DNA of 64,000 bases from Phaeodactylum tricornutum CCAP 1055/1 (taxonomy: Eukaryota; Bacillariophyta; Bacillariophyceae; Surirellales; Neidiaceae): the NCBI RefSeq assembly GCF_000150955.2, contig NC_011680.1, forward strand, positions 190,435 to 254,434, given 5' to 3'. The notes under the pieces are model-generated. The model saw only the letters and a program-made list of their open reading frames with translations. It was not told the origin of the DNA and did not search any database. Shown in pieces: positions 31,547 through 40,650 of the stretch (its first letter is position 1; each line of letters begins with the position of its first letter). The translations under genes were made by a program, and so were the position numbers.

Positions 31547-32448
31547 TTAAATAATCTCGGCAGATTCATTGTCGTCTCCGCCCTCGTGAGTCTTGGACAT
31601 TTCCATATTGCTGGCTTTACCTTGCGGATAGTCTTCCGGACCCAATGGACGCCCCGATAGCTCATCCGTTCCATCTCCTTGGCTCAAGAACCACCAAGTC
31701 ATGGTGAAAACAGGCAGATCGTCGCTATATCGTGCCATGTGGACCGCGTGGATACCAATCGCAATGGCACCAAAACCACACAGAAGCGCGACCGTCGGAT
31801 CCAGCCACCACCAACTTCCTTTTTGTTCAATAATCAAAGTATTCACAAAAAGTGCGCCCGCCAATACCGTACCAATCAACGAACAGATACCGTCCTTATT
31901 TAGAGAGGCCGACTGCAGTGCCTTGGCGTAGCGAAACTTTAAAGTGGCCAAAATACCAAACACAATGAACGAAAAGAAAGATATTGCGACTACCAGTCTA
32001 AGACCATCCGGATCTTCTTCTCCACGCGCGAAATCGGAAATAGCGGTGGAAAGTATACTCATTCCGAGCAGTACTAAAATGAAAGAAATCGCGACGGAAG
32101 CTCGCTTTTCCCGACGGTGCAACTTTTCTTCCAGTTCCTGGTTGACTTTCGTAGGAGCGAAAAAGCGCCACAGAACTACTGCACTACTAAAAAAGTCGAC
32201 GCAATTTTCGAGACCAAACACCAAACACAGCGATGATCCCGTAGCCTAGTTTGTGATTGGAACGAATCAACGGAAGACACAATCGTGAGCACAAAGGCTT
32301 CCGTGACAAATATCGTCGTAGACTATTTACAAGCACTTACCACGTACATTCCAATCCCAGCTCCAGCGGCTACCAGCGTTACAGCTAGACTAACCCATGA
32401 AAGCCGGTATGCATCTTTGGTTGTAGGAGTTCTCCAGCAAGACACCAT
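31547..32448 (-). CDS. TMEM163-like cation-efflux membrane protein
   Basis: A multi-pass membrane protein related to TMEM163, a divergent member of the cation diffusion facilitator group that moves zinc out of cytosol in animals. Two exons: 32341-32448 (36 codons) and 31547-32245, joined in phase over a 95-nt intron with donor gtaagt. Exon 1 gives the first span (LSWVSLAVTLVAAGAGIGMY); exon 2 begins ATGSSLCLVFGLENCVDFFS, corresponding to the family segment with an acidic residue in the membrane followed by AVVLWRFF. Further spans are SFILVLLGMSILST, VAISFFSFIVFGILA, an amphipathic DGICSLIGTVLAGALF and LDPTVALLCGFGAIAIG. Total 268 residues, six likely spans. The acidic tail is cytosolic. Metal specificity is not shown by sequence. 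Confidence 0.8.
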
Positions 32449-32938
32449 GGTGATCTAGACTTTTTGGTGCAATCCAATGCAGTGCTCCGGAATTTTGCAG
32501 AACCGGAAGGATAATGAATACGGCAAAACACGAAAGAAACCAGTGACGTTTCATTCTATTTGCGTTTCCATTTGGTTGCAAGCAGGACCGTAGCAACATA
32601 GCGTGTGTCTGATATTTAATTATGGAACGTCTTTGCGACAGATTCTATGACAACGAAGGAGAGGCGGCAAGTTTATAAGGGCGGTTGACAGACGAATTGC
32701 CTCGGAGCCGCATGAAAAAGACCGTAGCGCGGGAAATCGAACCAGTCGCCTCACAGCGTTGCGGGGGTTGAGGATTTATGGAAGTGCATAGCCGAGATAG
32801 TGTACGGACGCTCACCCATGACTACCCTGTCGTCCGCTTCATATATTTCTCTCAGCATAACTAAAGCGAACTCTGCGTCCATTGTGTAGTGTAGAACATC
32901 AAAAGAGTCTGTACCCATAGTACACATACTGGCAAACA
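32449..32938. promoter_or_regulatory. divergent intergenic region, TMEM163-like / eIF3m
   Basis: 490 bp between divergent starts. No element recognised; promoter role inferred from position. Confidence 0.4.
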
Positions 32939-34141
32939 ATGGTTGTCTCATCGACGTTGGTGAACGTTGCCGAAGACGCGGAACTCCGTTTAGTTTCGCT
33001 CCTGTCCGAAAAAGCAGCATCGTCCGATTTTGCCGCTACGTGCGAAGCTTGCATTGCTTCTGAGGACGCTGCGAAGCTGATCCAGACTATTGTGAGCGAT
33101 GCTTCAGCACTATCTGCTTTGGTCCAGCACGAATCGTCCGAAGAAGCCGTTGGAGCCTTTAGCATTCTTGTGGCTCTCTTGGACAGTTCCACACAGAGTC
33201 TGACGTCGATTTTGGACGCAATAGTACAACAAGATGGCGACAGTAGTCGCAAATTAGCTCTCATTTCAGTCCTTTACAACATGAGGGCGGATTCTCAGGA
33301 AAAGTGTACGATTCTCTCCCGTATGTTCCCCTTGGCTAGTCCGGGGGATTTGGCGGAAGACCAGACCCTGGGTCGACTCTTGGTGGAAGAGTCCACTGGA
33401 CTTTTGACGAATCCATCTATTCCGCGCATTGTAGCCATGTTAGACTCCTGGAATGTAAGTGATTCAAGTCGACGTCATTTGTACCGATTGATTGCTGAGT
33501 CCATGTCGGGAACGAGCAAACAACGATTCCTTCTTTTGTTGGTGGCGACCTACCAGAACCAATCTGTGGATGCCGATGGCTTAAAAGTCGCGAAAGAAGT
33601 CTCTATCGGAGCGATTAGGGATCCAATTTCTCTCTTCACACAACAACGCAATTTGATGACTCAACCAGCCGTCCAGGCTCTCGCAAAGACGGAGCCTATT
33701 CTGTCGGGACTGTTGCAAGTCTTTCAAGAAGGCAGGCTCACTGATTATCAACAATATTTGCAAAACAATGGTGGGGAAGACAAGGTTTTGAAACCGTTTG
33801 ATCTCGACGTAGCAGCTTCTGAGCGTTACATGAAAATTTTAAGCCTTTGTTCGCTGGCTGCTGAGCATGAAGAAATTCCATACGAGACTGTCGTGGATAC
33901 CTTGCAGACGGAGCTTGGACAAGTGGAATCCTGGGTCATCGCAGCAGTCGGGTCGGGGCTGCTCGAGGCGAAGATGGACCAATTGGTTCAAAAAGTTATG
34001 GTCGAACGTTGTGTCGTCCGTCAATTTGACATGAATCAATGGAAGGTCCTGCAGAACCGCCTTCAAGCTTGGAAAAAGAACGTGGGTGGTGTGCTCGACA
34101 GTTTGAAGCAGAGTCAAACTATAGCGGCTAAAGCAAAATAA
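32939..34141 (+). CDS. EIF3M: translation initiation factor eIF3 subunit M
   Basis: A PCI-domain subunit of the cytosolic eIF3 complex, which recruits mRNA to the 40S ribosome. The 400-residue protein has N-terminal helical repeats (LALISVLYNMRADSQEKCTI corresponds to the family segment RLISLQLLFN) and a C-terminal PCI module at ~210-370. The latter includes HLYRLIAESM, RFLLLLVATYQ, DPISLFTQQRNLMTQPAVQA and the winged-helix strand VERCVVRQFDMNQWKVLQNR, closely matching eIF3m. Human eIF3m is 374 residues. One exon, ATG at 32939, no targeting signal. Its 3' end faces the MBOAT acyltransferase gene ~75 bp away. Confidence 0.88.
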   Translation: MVVSSTLVNVAEDAELRLVSLLSEKAASSDFAATCEACIASEDAAKLIQTIVSDASALSALVQHESSEEAVGAFSILVALLDSSTQSLTSILDAIVQQDGDSSRKLALISVLYNMRADSQEKCTILSRMFPLASPGDLAEDQTLGRLLVEESTGLLTNPSIPRIVAMLDSWNVSDSSRRHLYRLIAESMSGTSKQRFLLLLVATYQNQSVDADGLKVAKEVSIGAIRDPISLFTQQRNLMTQPAVQALAKTEPILSGLLQVFQEGRLTDYQQYLQNNGGEDKVLKPFDLDVAASERYMKILSLCSLAAEHEEIPYETVVDTLQTELGQVESWVIAAVGSGLLEAKMDQLVQKVMVERCVVRQFDMNQWKVLQNRLQAWKKNVGGVLDSLKQSQTIAAKAK

Positions 34142-34217
34142 TCAAGGCAAGAATTGCTCATAACGATTGATTGTTTTAATCTAGAAGCTATGTTGTTATG
34201 ATTTCTTACGAGTCATA

Positions 34218-35426
34218 TTACAGAATGTAGAATCTTGGGAATCCAAGACTGAAGGCATCATAGACCTCCTTATACTCGTTGGTAAATAGATGAGCGACAG
34301 GTAGTACAGTCAGAACGACGAGAAAGGTTTTCACGGGTCTAGGAAAGTTTCTCGACACCCATTGAACGAAGGGAGTCTCCGTGAGGGGTGGCTCGGCCAA
34401 CAGAACGATACCATTCCAGAAAAAAAACAAAAAATGCGTACCACGTAGAGATATTTGATTCATTTGTATCACTTTGCGGATGGCAATGATAACTAGAATG
34501 TATTCATGAAGTAAGCCACTGACCAGGAATGTAGCAAGAGCAGCAGTGTTGCGACCGTACCCGTTCTTGCGAAAAGGTCGAAAGATACCACGCTTTAAAC
34601 CCGACGATACAAGTCGATTCCACCGCCTCCCCCAGAAATCTGATGGACTTGAACTTGCTGTCAAGGGATTAAAATTCAGCTGGACAGTCTTGATGCCACT
34701 CAGCAAAGACGTAAGCAAACCAACACCCGTAGCACCAACTTCAATCATCAGCGCTGTTAAAAACGCCATGACATAGTTGTTTCCAAGGTTCCCCCAGTAA
34801 AACAGGTCGGTTAAACTTGTGATTTCCTTTTGCGAGAAAACCTGATAGTCCAATGGAATCAAAATGCTGAATACCACCGAGATCTCAGCGAAAAGTATAA
34901 GGAATTTCAAGGTTTGCGAAATCAAATATTTGGTGTCAATGCGGATAACGTGACCTGTATTTGGATCAATCTCAAACTGCACAGTGGCGCAGTAATATAG
35001 CAAAAAGGTACTTAAACTCTTCTCGGCAAAGGCCGGTACTGTTCCGTGCATAGCCTCAAGGCATCGAAAAAACAGTAGTACTGGACTGGCTGCGGATGCA
35101 ACGAGAAAAGCTGGATTGTAAAGATCAGCCAATGAGATAATCCATACTGGTACGCAGACGAGGGTTGGACACACGATGCCATATCCAATAGAATAGGAAA
35201 GTGCCGAGCCTCGTCTCTGGACAATGAACTTGAAGATGATGATTGCAACTACGACATTTAGAAGGGTCTGCATGAGTACGATGGTTTGCAGCTGAGTCCA
35301 ATACATTGGATGCACTCCTGCTACGCCAAGCTTTCCAAGTTGCCACAGATCCAGAAAATAGTCCGGAAACCTCTCTTCACGTGGGTCAAACTTTTCGGCA
35401 AAAACGGTCGACCGCAGGTAGTCCAT
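34218..35426 (-). CDS. wax-synthase-like MBOAT acyltransferase
   Basis: A polytopic membrane enzyme of the MBOAT/wax synthase domain family, which joins fatty acyl-CoA to alcohols or sterols in the endoplasmic reticulum. The 402-residue form from ATG 35426 has eight or so hydrophobic spans, for example TIVLMQTLLNVVVAIIIF and TLKFLILFAEISVVFSIL. The family core is present: SPSDFWGRRWNRL (the conserved N/D-x-W segment) followed ~40 residues later by FLVSGLLHEYI, which holds the expected catalytic His. Substrate cannot be read from sequence; wax ester, steryl ester or another acyl product are possible. It diverges from plastid YebC. An in-frame upstream extension to 35528 has only a non-ATG or weak start and was not used. 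Confidence 0.82.
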   Translation of the reverse strand: MDYLRSTVFAEKFDPREERFPDYFLDLWQLGKLGVAGVHPMYWTQLQTIVLMQTLLNVVVAIIIFKFIVQRRGSALSYSIGYGIVCPTLVCVPVWIISLADLYNPAFLVASAASPVLLFFRCLEAMHGTVPAFAEKSLSTFLLYYCATVQFEIDPNTGHVIRIDTKYLISQTLKFLILFAEISVVFSILIPLDYQVFSQKEITSLTDLFYWGNLGNNYVMAFLTALMIEVGATGVGLLTSLLSGIKTVQLNFNPLTASSSPSDFWGRRWNRLVSSGLKRGIFRPFRKNGYGRNTAALATFLVSGLLHEYILVIIAIRKVIQMNQISLRGTHFLFFFWNGIVLLAEPPLTETPFVQWVSRNFPRPVKTFLVVLTVLPVAHLFTNEYKEVYDAFSLGFPRFYIL

Positions 35427-35885
35427 CGTGGTGGCGCAAGAAAAATATTCTTGTGGAGCAACAGTAATTACATTAATGACACCAGCGGAAGACAAACTGT
35501 GAAGCCGATATCTCTGAGCCGACTTCAAAAAGTGAATACTCCGTTTCCTTACAATCCATTTCTCCTACCGTTAACTGTAAAACATACGACATCCATCCGG
35601 TTCTGGCAATTTCGAAAACAACTTTCACATTCAAATACGAAGCTAATAGTCGATGTCTTGATAGCTCTGGATGCCATTCAAAACAACCAATAAGAGGTAA
35701 TGTCTCCACATAGTCCACGGATTTTCTACACGTATAGAGGCCAGACGGCCTGGCAGCTTATGACACATTTTTCCGAAAACACTCGCCTTCCCCCTCCCGG
35801 GCGCACCATACAATTCACAACTAATTTGGATCAAATCCATCAGAAGCGTTCGCACTCTTTCATCAGTTTACCTGCCACTATCACC
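35427..35885. promoter_or_regulatory. divergent intergenic region, MBOAT / YebC
   Basis: About 460 bp between divergent starts. The frame of YebC is open upstream to ATG 35700, but that extension would bury the signal peptide. No element recognised. Confidence 0.4.
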
Positions 35886-36779
35886 ATGAAATTCTCAGTT
35901 CTCGCAGTTTCTCTCATCGTCGGACAAGCAGCAGCTTTTGGTCCTTTGCTACGACCAAAATTAGGAACATTCAATTCACAGATATGCGTGGAAGAAGGCG
36001 ATTTGCATCAGCCGACGGATAATTATGGTTTCCAACGTCGTATGCCACTCTTCATGGGACGAGCAGCCGCCGTGCGAGCAGCAACCAAGAACAAAACGGA
36101 CGCCAAGAAAGCTAAAACGAACGCCGTGTACGGCAAGAAACTTATAATGGCGGTCAAACAAGGCGGAAGTCCCGATCCCAAGGCGAATAAAGCTTTGGCT
36201 GACGTTATCAAGGGCGCCAAGGCAAACTCTGTACCGGTCGACAACATAAATCGAGCCATCAAGAAGGCATCCGAGGGGAATGTAGGAGACTTCAAAGAAG
36301 CCACTTTTGAAGCCTATGGCTTTGGGGGTGTTTCATTGATTATTAATGTTTTGACGGACAACAACAACCGTGCGACGTCGGACGTCAGAACTGCGGTGAA
36401 CAAGAGGGATGGAAAGATTGCCGAATCTGGAAGCGTCCTGTTCATGTACGATCGCAAAGGAATGATCGAAGTGCAACAAGATCTGGATGAAGAGGCCGTC
36501 CTGGAGGCTGCCATAGAGGCTGGTTGTGACGACTACGAACTTTCTGCTGGAGATGTCGAAGGAACGACCATTCTATATACGGATCCATCCGAAGTCTCCA
36601 TGATGTTTGAAGCGCTCAAAAGTCTAGGCTGTGATGCAGGCGCAAAAATGTCTCTTACGTATGTTACTAAGGCCCCGGTAGAGTGTTCAGACGAGGATTT
36701 CGACAAAAATATGGATATCATCGAAGCTCTGGAGGATTTGGATGATGTGGACTCTGTTGAGCACAACATGTCCAACTGA
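35886..36779 (+). CDS. plastid-targeted YebC/TACO1-family protein
   Basis: Members of this family regulate transcription in bacteria or help organellar ribosomes through difficult sequences (TACO1 in mitochondria). The 297-residue protein starts with a signal peptide MKFSVLAVSLIVGQ and then AAAFGP at 15-20, the phenylalanine-based cleavage motif of diatom plastid presequences. The YebC core runs from ~63 to ~290: the N-terminal helices MGRAAAVRAATKNKTDAKKA and the small-domain signature GGVSLIINVLTDNNNRATSD with SGSVLFMYDRKG. The start at 35886 is chosen because only this ATG exposes the signal peptide. A plastid translation or transcription role is inferred from family plus targeting. Confidence 0.87.
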   Translation: MKFSVLAVSLIVGQAAAFGPLLRPKLGTFNSQICVEEGDLHQPTDNYGFQRRMPLFMGRAAAVRAATKNKTDAKKAKTNAVYGKKLIMAVKQGGSPDPKANKALADVIKGAKANSVPVDNINRAIKKASEGNVGDFKEATFEAYGFGGVSLIINVLTDNNNRATSDVRTAVNKRDGKIAESGSVLFMYDRKGMIEVQQDLDEEAVLEAAIEAGCDDYELSAGDVEGTTILYTDPSEVSMMFEALKSLGCDAGAKMSLTYVTKAPVECSDEDFDKNMDIIEALEDLDDVDSVEHNMSN

Positions 36780-36917
36780 TTAAGAGGATTAATTTTGTTT
36801 CATTTATTCACATTTTCATCGTGATGTGTACCACAGTGGCAAACAGCACTGTACACCTAGAAATGATGTCCAATGCATGCGGCTGTGTGTTTACATATTT
36901 TGTGGATACGGCCTCGT

Positions 36918-38231
36918 TTACGCGTATTGCTGCTCGACGTTGTTTGTCCCCTGCACCTTGGTAATAGCAACTTTGCCCTGTTCTTCAGCGGGAGCAACCC
37001 GAGGACCTTTGTGTGCCGGCTTTCCTTGGAAACCAAACTTTCGGAAAAGTGCCTGGTCTTGGTCAAACTCGGGATTGGCTGTCGTCAAGAGCTTGTCGCC
37101 GTTGAAAATTGAATTAGCACCGGCTTGGAACATGAGGTACTGTTCGGCGTCACTGAATGACAGACGTCCAGCGGAAAGACGGACCATGGTGCGTGGCATT
37201 ACGATACGTGCGGTAGCGATCATACGGGCCATGGCGAATGCATCTACACGGGATATATCCTCAGAGTCACCGAGAGGTGTGCCTTCAACGGCTACTAAAG
37301 CATTAATGGGAACAGATTCGGGATGCTCCGGGAGAGTCGCCAGTACGTGAAGGAGTCCGACCCGATCCTTTTCTTCTTCACCCAACCCCAAGATACCTCC
37401 ACAGCAGACGCTGATTCCAGCATCACGCACATTGGCGATTGTATTGAGACGATCCTCGTAGCTGCGGGTAGAAATGACCTTGGGGTAGTGCTCGGGACTT
37501 GTATCGAGGTTGTGATTGTAGGCTGATAGACCCGCCTCCTTGAGCTGTTTCGCCTGTTCCGCGTTCAACATACCGAGAGTGCAGCAAACCTCGAGTCCCA
37601 TACCGTTGACACCACGAACCATTTCAAGAATATGGCCGAAGGCATTCTTCTTGTTACCAAGTTCTCGCCACGCCGCCCCCATACAGAACCGGGTCGACCC
37701 CGCTTCCTTAGCACGCTGGGCCGCCTCCAAGACTTCCTGGACCTTCATAGTAGGAGTGGGCTTGACGAATGTTTTGTGGCGAGTTGACTGCGAGCAGTAC
37801 GAGCAATCTTCCGAACAACCGCCCGTCTTGATGGAAAGTAACGTACACTGCTGGACCTCCGAAGGATCCCAGTACATGCGGTGGACGGTGGAAGCCTTAT
37901 ACATGAGCTCGTAGAAAGGTTGATGGAATATTTCGGCAATTTCGTCACGTGTCCAATTCTGGCGGACACTCGCCGTAACACCACCCATAGAACGCTCTTC
38001 CTCTGCTTCGTAAAGAGCGTTGCGTTCGTACGAGTCGTTGGGTAAGCGGGGACTTTCTTCGGCAACAACACGCGACGCCACGTATCGATCTATAATCACG
38101 TCGGACGACACGGAGGTATCCAAAGCTTGCGGGGAGAGCGACAAACAACGCATCCCTCCCGTCGACGACACCGAAGGTCGCCATTGAGAAAGACGGCGAG
38201 CTGCAGATGAAGCAAGTCGAGACGGTATCAT
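36918..38231 (-). CDS. BIO2: biotin synthase, probably mitochondrial
   Basis: A radical-SAM enzyme inserting sulfur into dethiobiotin, the last step of biotin synthesis. The 437-residue protein has the radical-SAM CX3CX2C site in [13 protein letters not shown], holding the [4Fe-4S] cluster, and family segments [45 protein letters not shown] and [13 protein letters not shown]. Cysteines for the second [2Fe-2S] cluster are present in EVCCTLGM and SVCCGG, and Arg in VRLSAGR. The N-terminal ~60 residues are rich in Arg, Ser and Ala with no acidic residues at the start ([18 protein letters not shown]), typical of a mitochondrial transit peptide. It diverges from the plastid RNase H gene and needs Fe-S supply. 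Confidence 0.95.
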   Translation of the reverse strand: MIPSRLASSAARRLSQWRPSVSSTGGMRCLSLSPQALDTSVSSDVIIDRYVASRVVAEESPRLPNDSYERNALYEAEEERSMGGVTASVRQNWTRDEIAEIFHQPFYELMYKASTVHRMYWDPSEVQQCTLLSIKTGGCSEDCSYCSQSTRHKTFVKPTPTMKVQEVLEAAQRAKEAGSTRFCMGAAWRELGNKKNAFGHILEMVRGVNGMGLEVCCTLGMLNAEQAKQLKEAGLSAYNHNLDTSPEHYPKVISTRSYEDRLNTIANVRDAGISVCCGGILGLGEEEKDRVGLLHVLATLPEHPESVPINALVAVEGTPLGDSEDISRVDAFAMARMIATARIVMPRTMVRLSAGRLSFSDAEQYLMFQAGANSIFNGDKLLTTANPEFDQDQALFRKFGFQGKPAHKGPRVAPAEEQGKVAITKVQGTNNVEQQYA

Positions 38232-38882
38232 GATAGCGATGCTACAAAGAGAAAGTCAAGGGATCGAATGGCCCAAACTGTGCGTGTTTGTCGTGACGCG
38301 AAGCGCCAAAGGACCAACGAAAGATGCCTTGGGGCCGTCGACGTGATGTTTTTGTTTTAGACTCATCCTGTGATGTACGCGGTTTGCTGGCCGTCGTCGG
38401 ATCTTTACCAGATTTACAGTTAACCCCTACGTGACACATCCATCACGCAAACAAGCGTAGAAAAGATACGTCATGGCCGACGTCAGACCAATAAAAATGT
38501 CGAAAATGGAGACCCGGACATGTATTTTGAAACATCCATTAGCGCCGTTACTCTAGAGAGAGGTAGGTAGTGTTTTCAAACATAACATTCCGTGTGCCAG
38601 ACTCAAGGCTGTTTGTGGATTGGTTCCGTCAATGTCTGGAGCGACCGAATTTGCTAGAACCAACAGATGACACGAAATGCACCTACGACACGACACGGCT
38701 TCAGCAGTCAAAACCCACAATCCAACGAACAATTTTCAAACGTAGGGACCAGGGGGCCCATCCATCCGTCCATCTGCTCCTCCTGGTCTTTGGGAGGAAC
38801 GCTTCCGGATCGAGCTTGGGTTAGGTCGCTCCTGGAAGTGAGCCTACTTGCTGGTTTCTGTACACGAGTACGTGTTGCCTGC
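38232..38882. promoter_or_regulatory. divergent intergenic region, biotin synthase / RNase H
   Basis: 650 bp between divergent starts. The RNase H frame is open from 38667, but the extension lacks the signal-peptide character and was left out. No defined element recognised. Confidence 0.4.
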
Positions 38883-40538
38883 ATGCCTTTGGCGAAGAAA
38901 CGAAGGCGACACGCGGCGAACCTTTTCCTCATGACGTGCACCGCAGCAACGTGTTCCAGCACTTGGTTACTGGGAGCGTGGCGAGCTTCGGCTTTTCTGC
39001 AACCTGTCTATCGGAAACCACAACATACCTGCAGCCCACTGCATCGTTTGGAACGAAGAGATCATTTTGCGTCGGCTGTTGTGAGCCGATTGCAGGCGTT
39101 TTTTGAACAAGGACCGACACCAAGGAAAGCACCAAACTACACCACCAGCGGCATCAATCACACTTCCGACAACGCTACAGCTACCATTCTGGCTTTAACA
39201 CGTACAGAAATAAATCGAATGCGCAAACGTGAGCTAAAAGAACAGTTGGAATTACGAAATTTGAATACCAGTGGCACCAAAAAGGACTTAATTCCTCGCT
39301 TACTTGATGCGATCGAGGTAGACGAAATCGTAAGAGAGCTACCGATTATGAATAACTCTGAAAACCAGAGTGAAATAAAGTCCAGTGCGAGCCCCCCTTC
39401 ACGAGAAGACCAGAAATTTGCAGCGGCGTTGGAAGTGGTAGATCCGACAGGAGGATGTGTCGACTCGGAAAATAAGAGTGAAGAAAATGTCAGTGCAAAC
39501 CGCTCTTTGCAACAAGACCAGCAACTTGCAGAGGTGCTGGAAGTGGTAGATCCGACAGGAAATTACATATTACGCGTCAAAGGCGTGTCATGCTTGCAAT
39601 CTTACGGTACGGGGATTGGGATTGTCTTGGTCAACGCTAACGACGATCGGGATGTGTGTACAGCTCGCAAAGTGTTGCAGGGCAACCGCAGTGTATTCGA
39701 AGCCGGATACAGTGCCTTGATAGTCGGAATCCGCTTTGCATTGAATCGGGGAGTTCGCAATCTCACCGTGCAGATAGACCATGATGTCATTGTCAGCCAA
39801 TTGACCGGGAAATTCCAAGTCAATCGAGAAAATCTCAAGCCCATGTACTGGAATATAATGCACCATAAGGAAGAGTCATTCGACACGTTCACTGTCGAAC
39901 ACATTTCGTTGGAAATGAACACCGAAGCGACCGATCTGGCGGCGCGGGGTTTAGCAACAGGAAAGTCAATCAACATTGTAGACGTCTTTGATCCAATGGG
40001 CGATCTTGGCACCGAGACGCAAACGAAGGATTTCTTGAAGGCCAGTCCCGCGGATGCCATCGAAACTGGGAATAGCGGCGAAATTACAAAAATAGATCCC
40101 TTACGAACGTACGATATGCACTTCGACGGTGGAGCCCGCGGTAACCCTGGGTGTGCCGGAGTAGGAATGGTGCTATACGCAGGCAACAGCGAAATATGGT
40201 GCGGTTGGAAGTATCTTGATCAAATGTCCAACAACGCCGCGGAATACAATGGTTTATTGACCGGTCTGGAATGTGCCTTGTCACTTGGCATTCGCCGAAT
40301 ACGGGTACAAGGGGACAGTGAACTGATTGTGAAGCAAATCAAAGGTATCTACCAGGTGAAAAACGCAAATTTACAAATTCTGTGTACCAAAGCCAAGGAT
40401 TTGATTGAGCAGTTTGACCATTTTGAGATCAGCCATTTCCGACGCGAGCACAACAAGCGCGCAGATTGGCTAGCCAACCATGCTATGGATACAGCAAGCA
40501 GCTATGGCTACGAAGAGATGGATAATATGACTCTATAG
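38883..40538 (+). CDS. plastid-targeted SAP and double RNase H protein
   Basis: A 551-residue protein. Residues 1-38 form a basic start plus hydrophobic stretch ending ASAF (35-38) before LQPVYRK, a clear diatom plastid presequence. A SAP DNA-binding motif lies at ~106-145 (MRKRELKEQLELRNLNTSGT). Two RNase H folds follow. The second (~409-536) has all four acidic residues: D415 in FDGGARGNPG, E454 in AAEYNGL, D478 in QGDSEL and D528 in KRADWL. The first (~227-357) keeps E273, an Asp near 299 and D351, but the usual first Asp is missing, so it is probably inactive. RNase H removes RNA from RNA-DNA hybrids; here plastid DNA maintenance is inferred. A 36-residue segment is duplicated before the first fold. 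Confidence 0.88.
   Translation: MPLAKKRRRHAANLFLMTCTAATCSSTWLLGAWRASAFLQPVYRKPQHTCSPLHRLERRDHFASAVVSRLQAFFEQGPTPRKAPNYTTSGINHTSDNATATILALTRTEINRMRKRELKEQLELRNLNTSGTKKDLIPRLLDAIEVDEIVRELPIMNNSENQSEIKSSASPPSREDQKFAAALEVVDPTGGCVDSENKSEENVSANRSLQQDQQLAEVLEVVDPTGNYILRVKGVSCLQSYGTGIGIVLVNANDDRDVCTARKVLQGNRSVFEAGYSALIVGIRFALNRGVRNLTVQIDHDVIVSQLTGKFQVNRENLKPMYWNIMHHKEESFDTFTVEHISLEMNTEATDLAARGLATGKSINIVDVFDPMGDLGTETQTKDFLKASPADAIETGNSGEITKIDPLRTYDMHFDGGARGNPGCAGVGMVLYAGNSEIWCGWKYLDQMSNNAAEYNGLLTGLECALSLGIRRIRVQGDSELIVKQIKGIYQVKNANLQILCTKAKDLIEQFDHFEISHFRREHNKRADWLANHAMDTASSYGYEEMDNMTL
39360..39565 (+). repeat. in-gene tandem duplication, 108-nt period
   Basis: Within the RNase H gene two consecutive similar segments share the words LEVVDPTG (residues 183-190 and 219-226) and NKSE/NQSE before them. 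The identical DNA word ggaagtggtagatccgacag occurs in both. The spacing of 36 codons keeps the frame. Confidence 0.75.
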
Positions 40539-40650
40539 ATCGTGTTATAGCTACTAATTGTAAGTATAAAAAGACTATTCACCTCTATCTTGCCGATTAC
40601 TAGAAAGGCTGTCGCGGCAGCTTCGGCAGGAGACCGTCTTCTCGGTAGAC

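Noticed and set aside
32725-32760. tRNA-like B-box on the minus strand
   Set aside because: The TTCGA loop is there, but the flanking 5-base stems do not pair and no cloverleaf forms.
38883-40538. RNase H folds as part of a retroelement
   Set aside because: No reverse transcriptase, integrase, protease or terminal repeats are nearby. The gene has a plastid presequence and a SAP domain, so it is read as a host gene.
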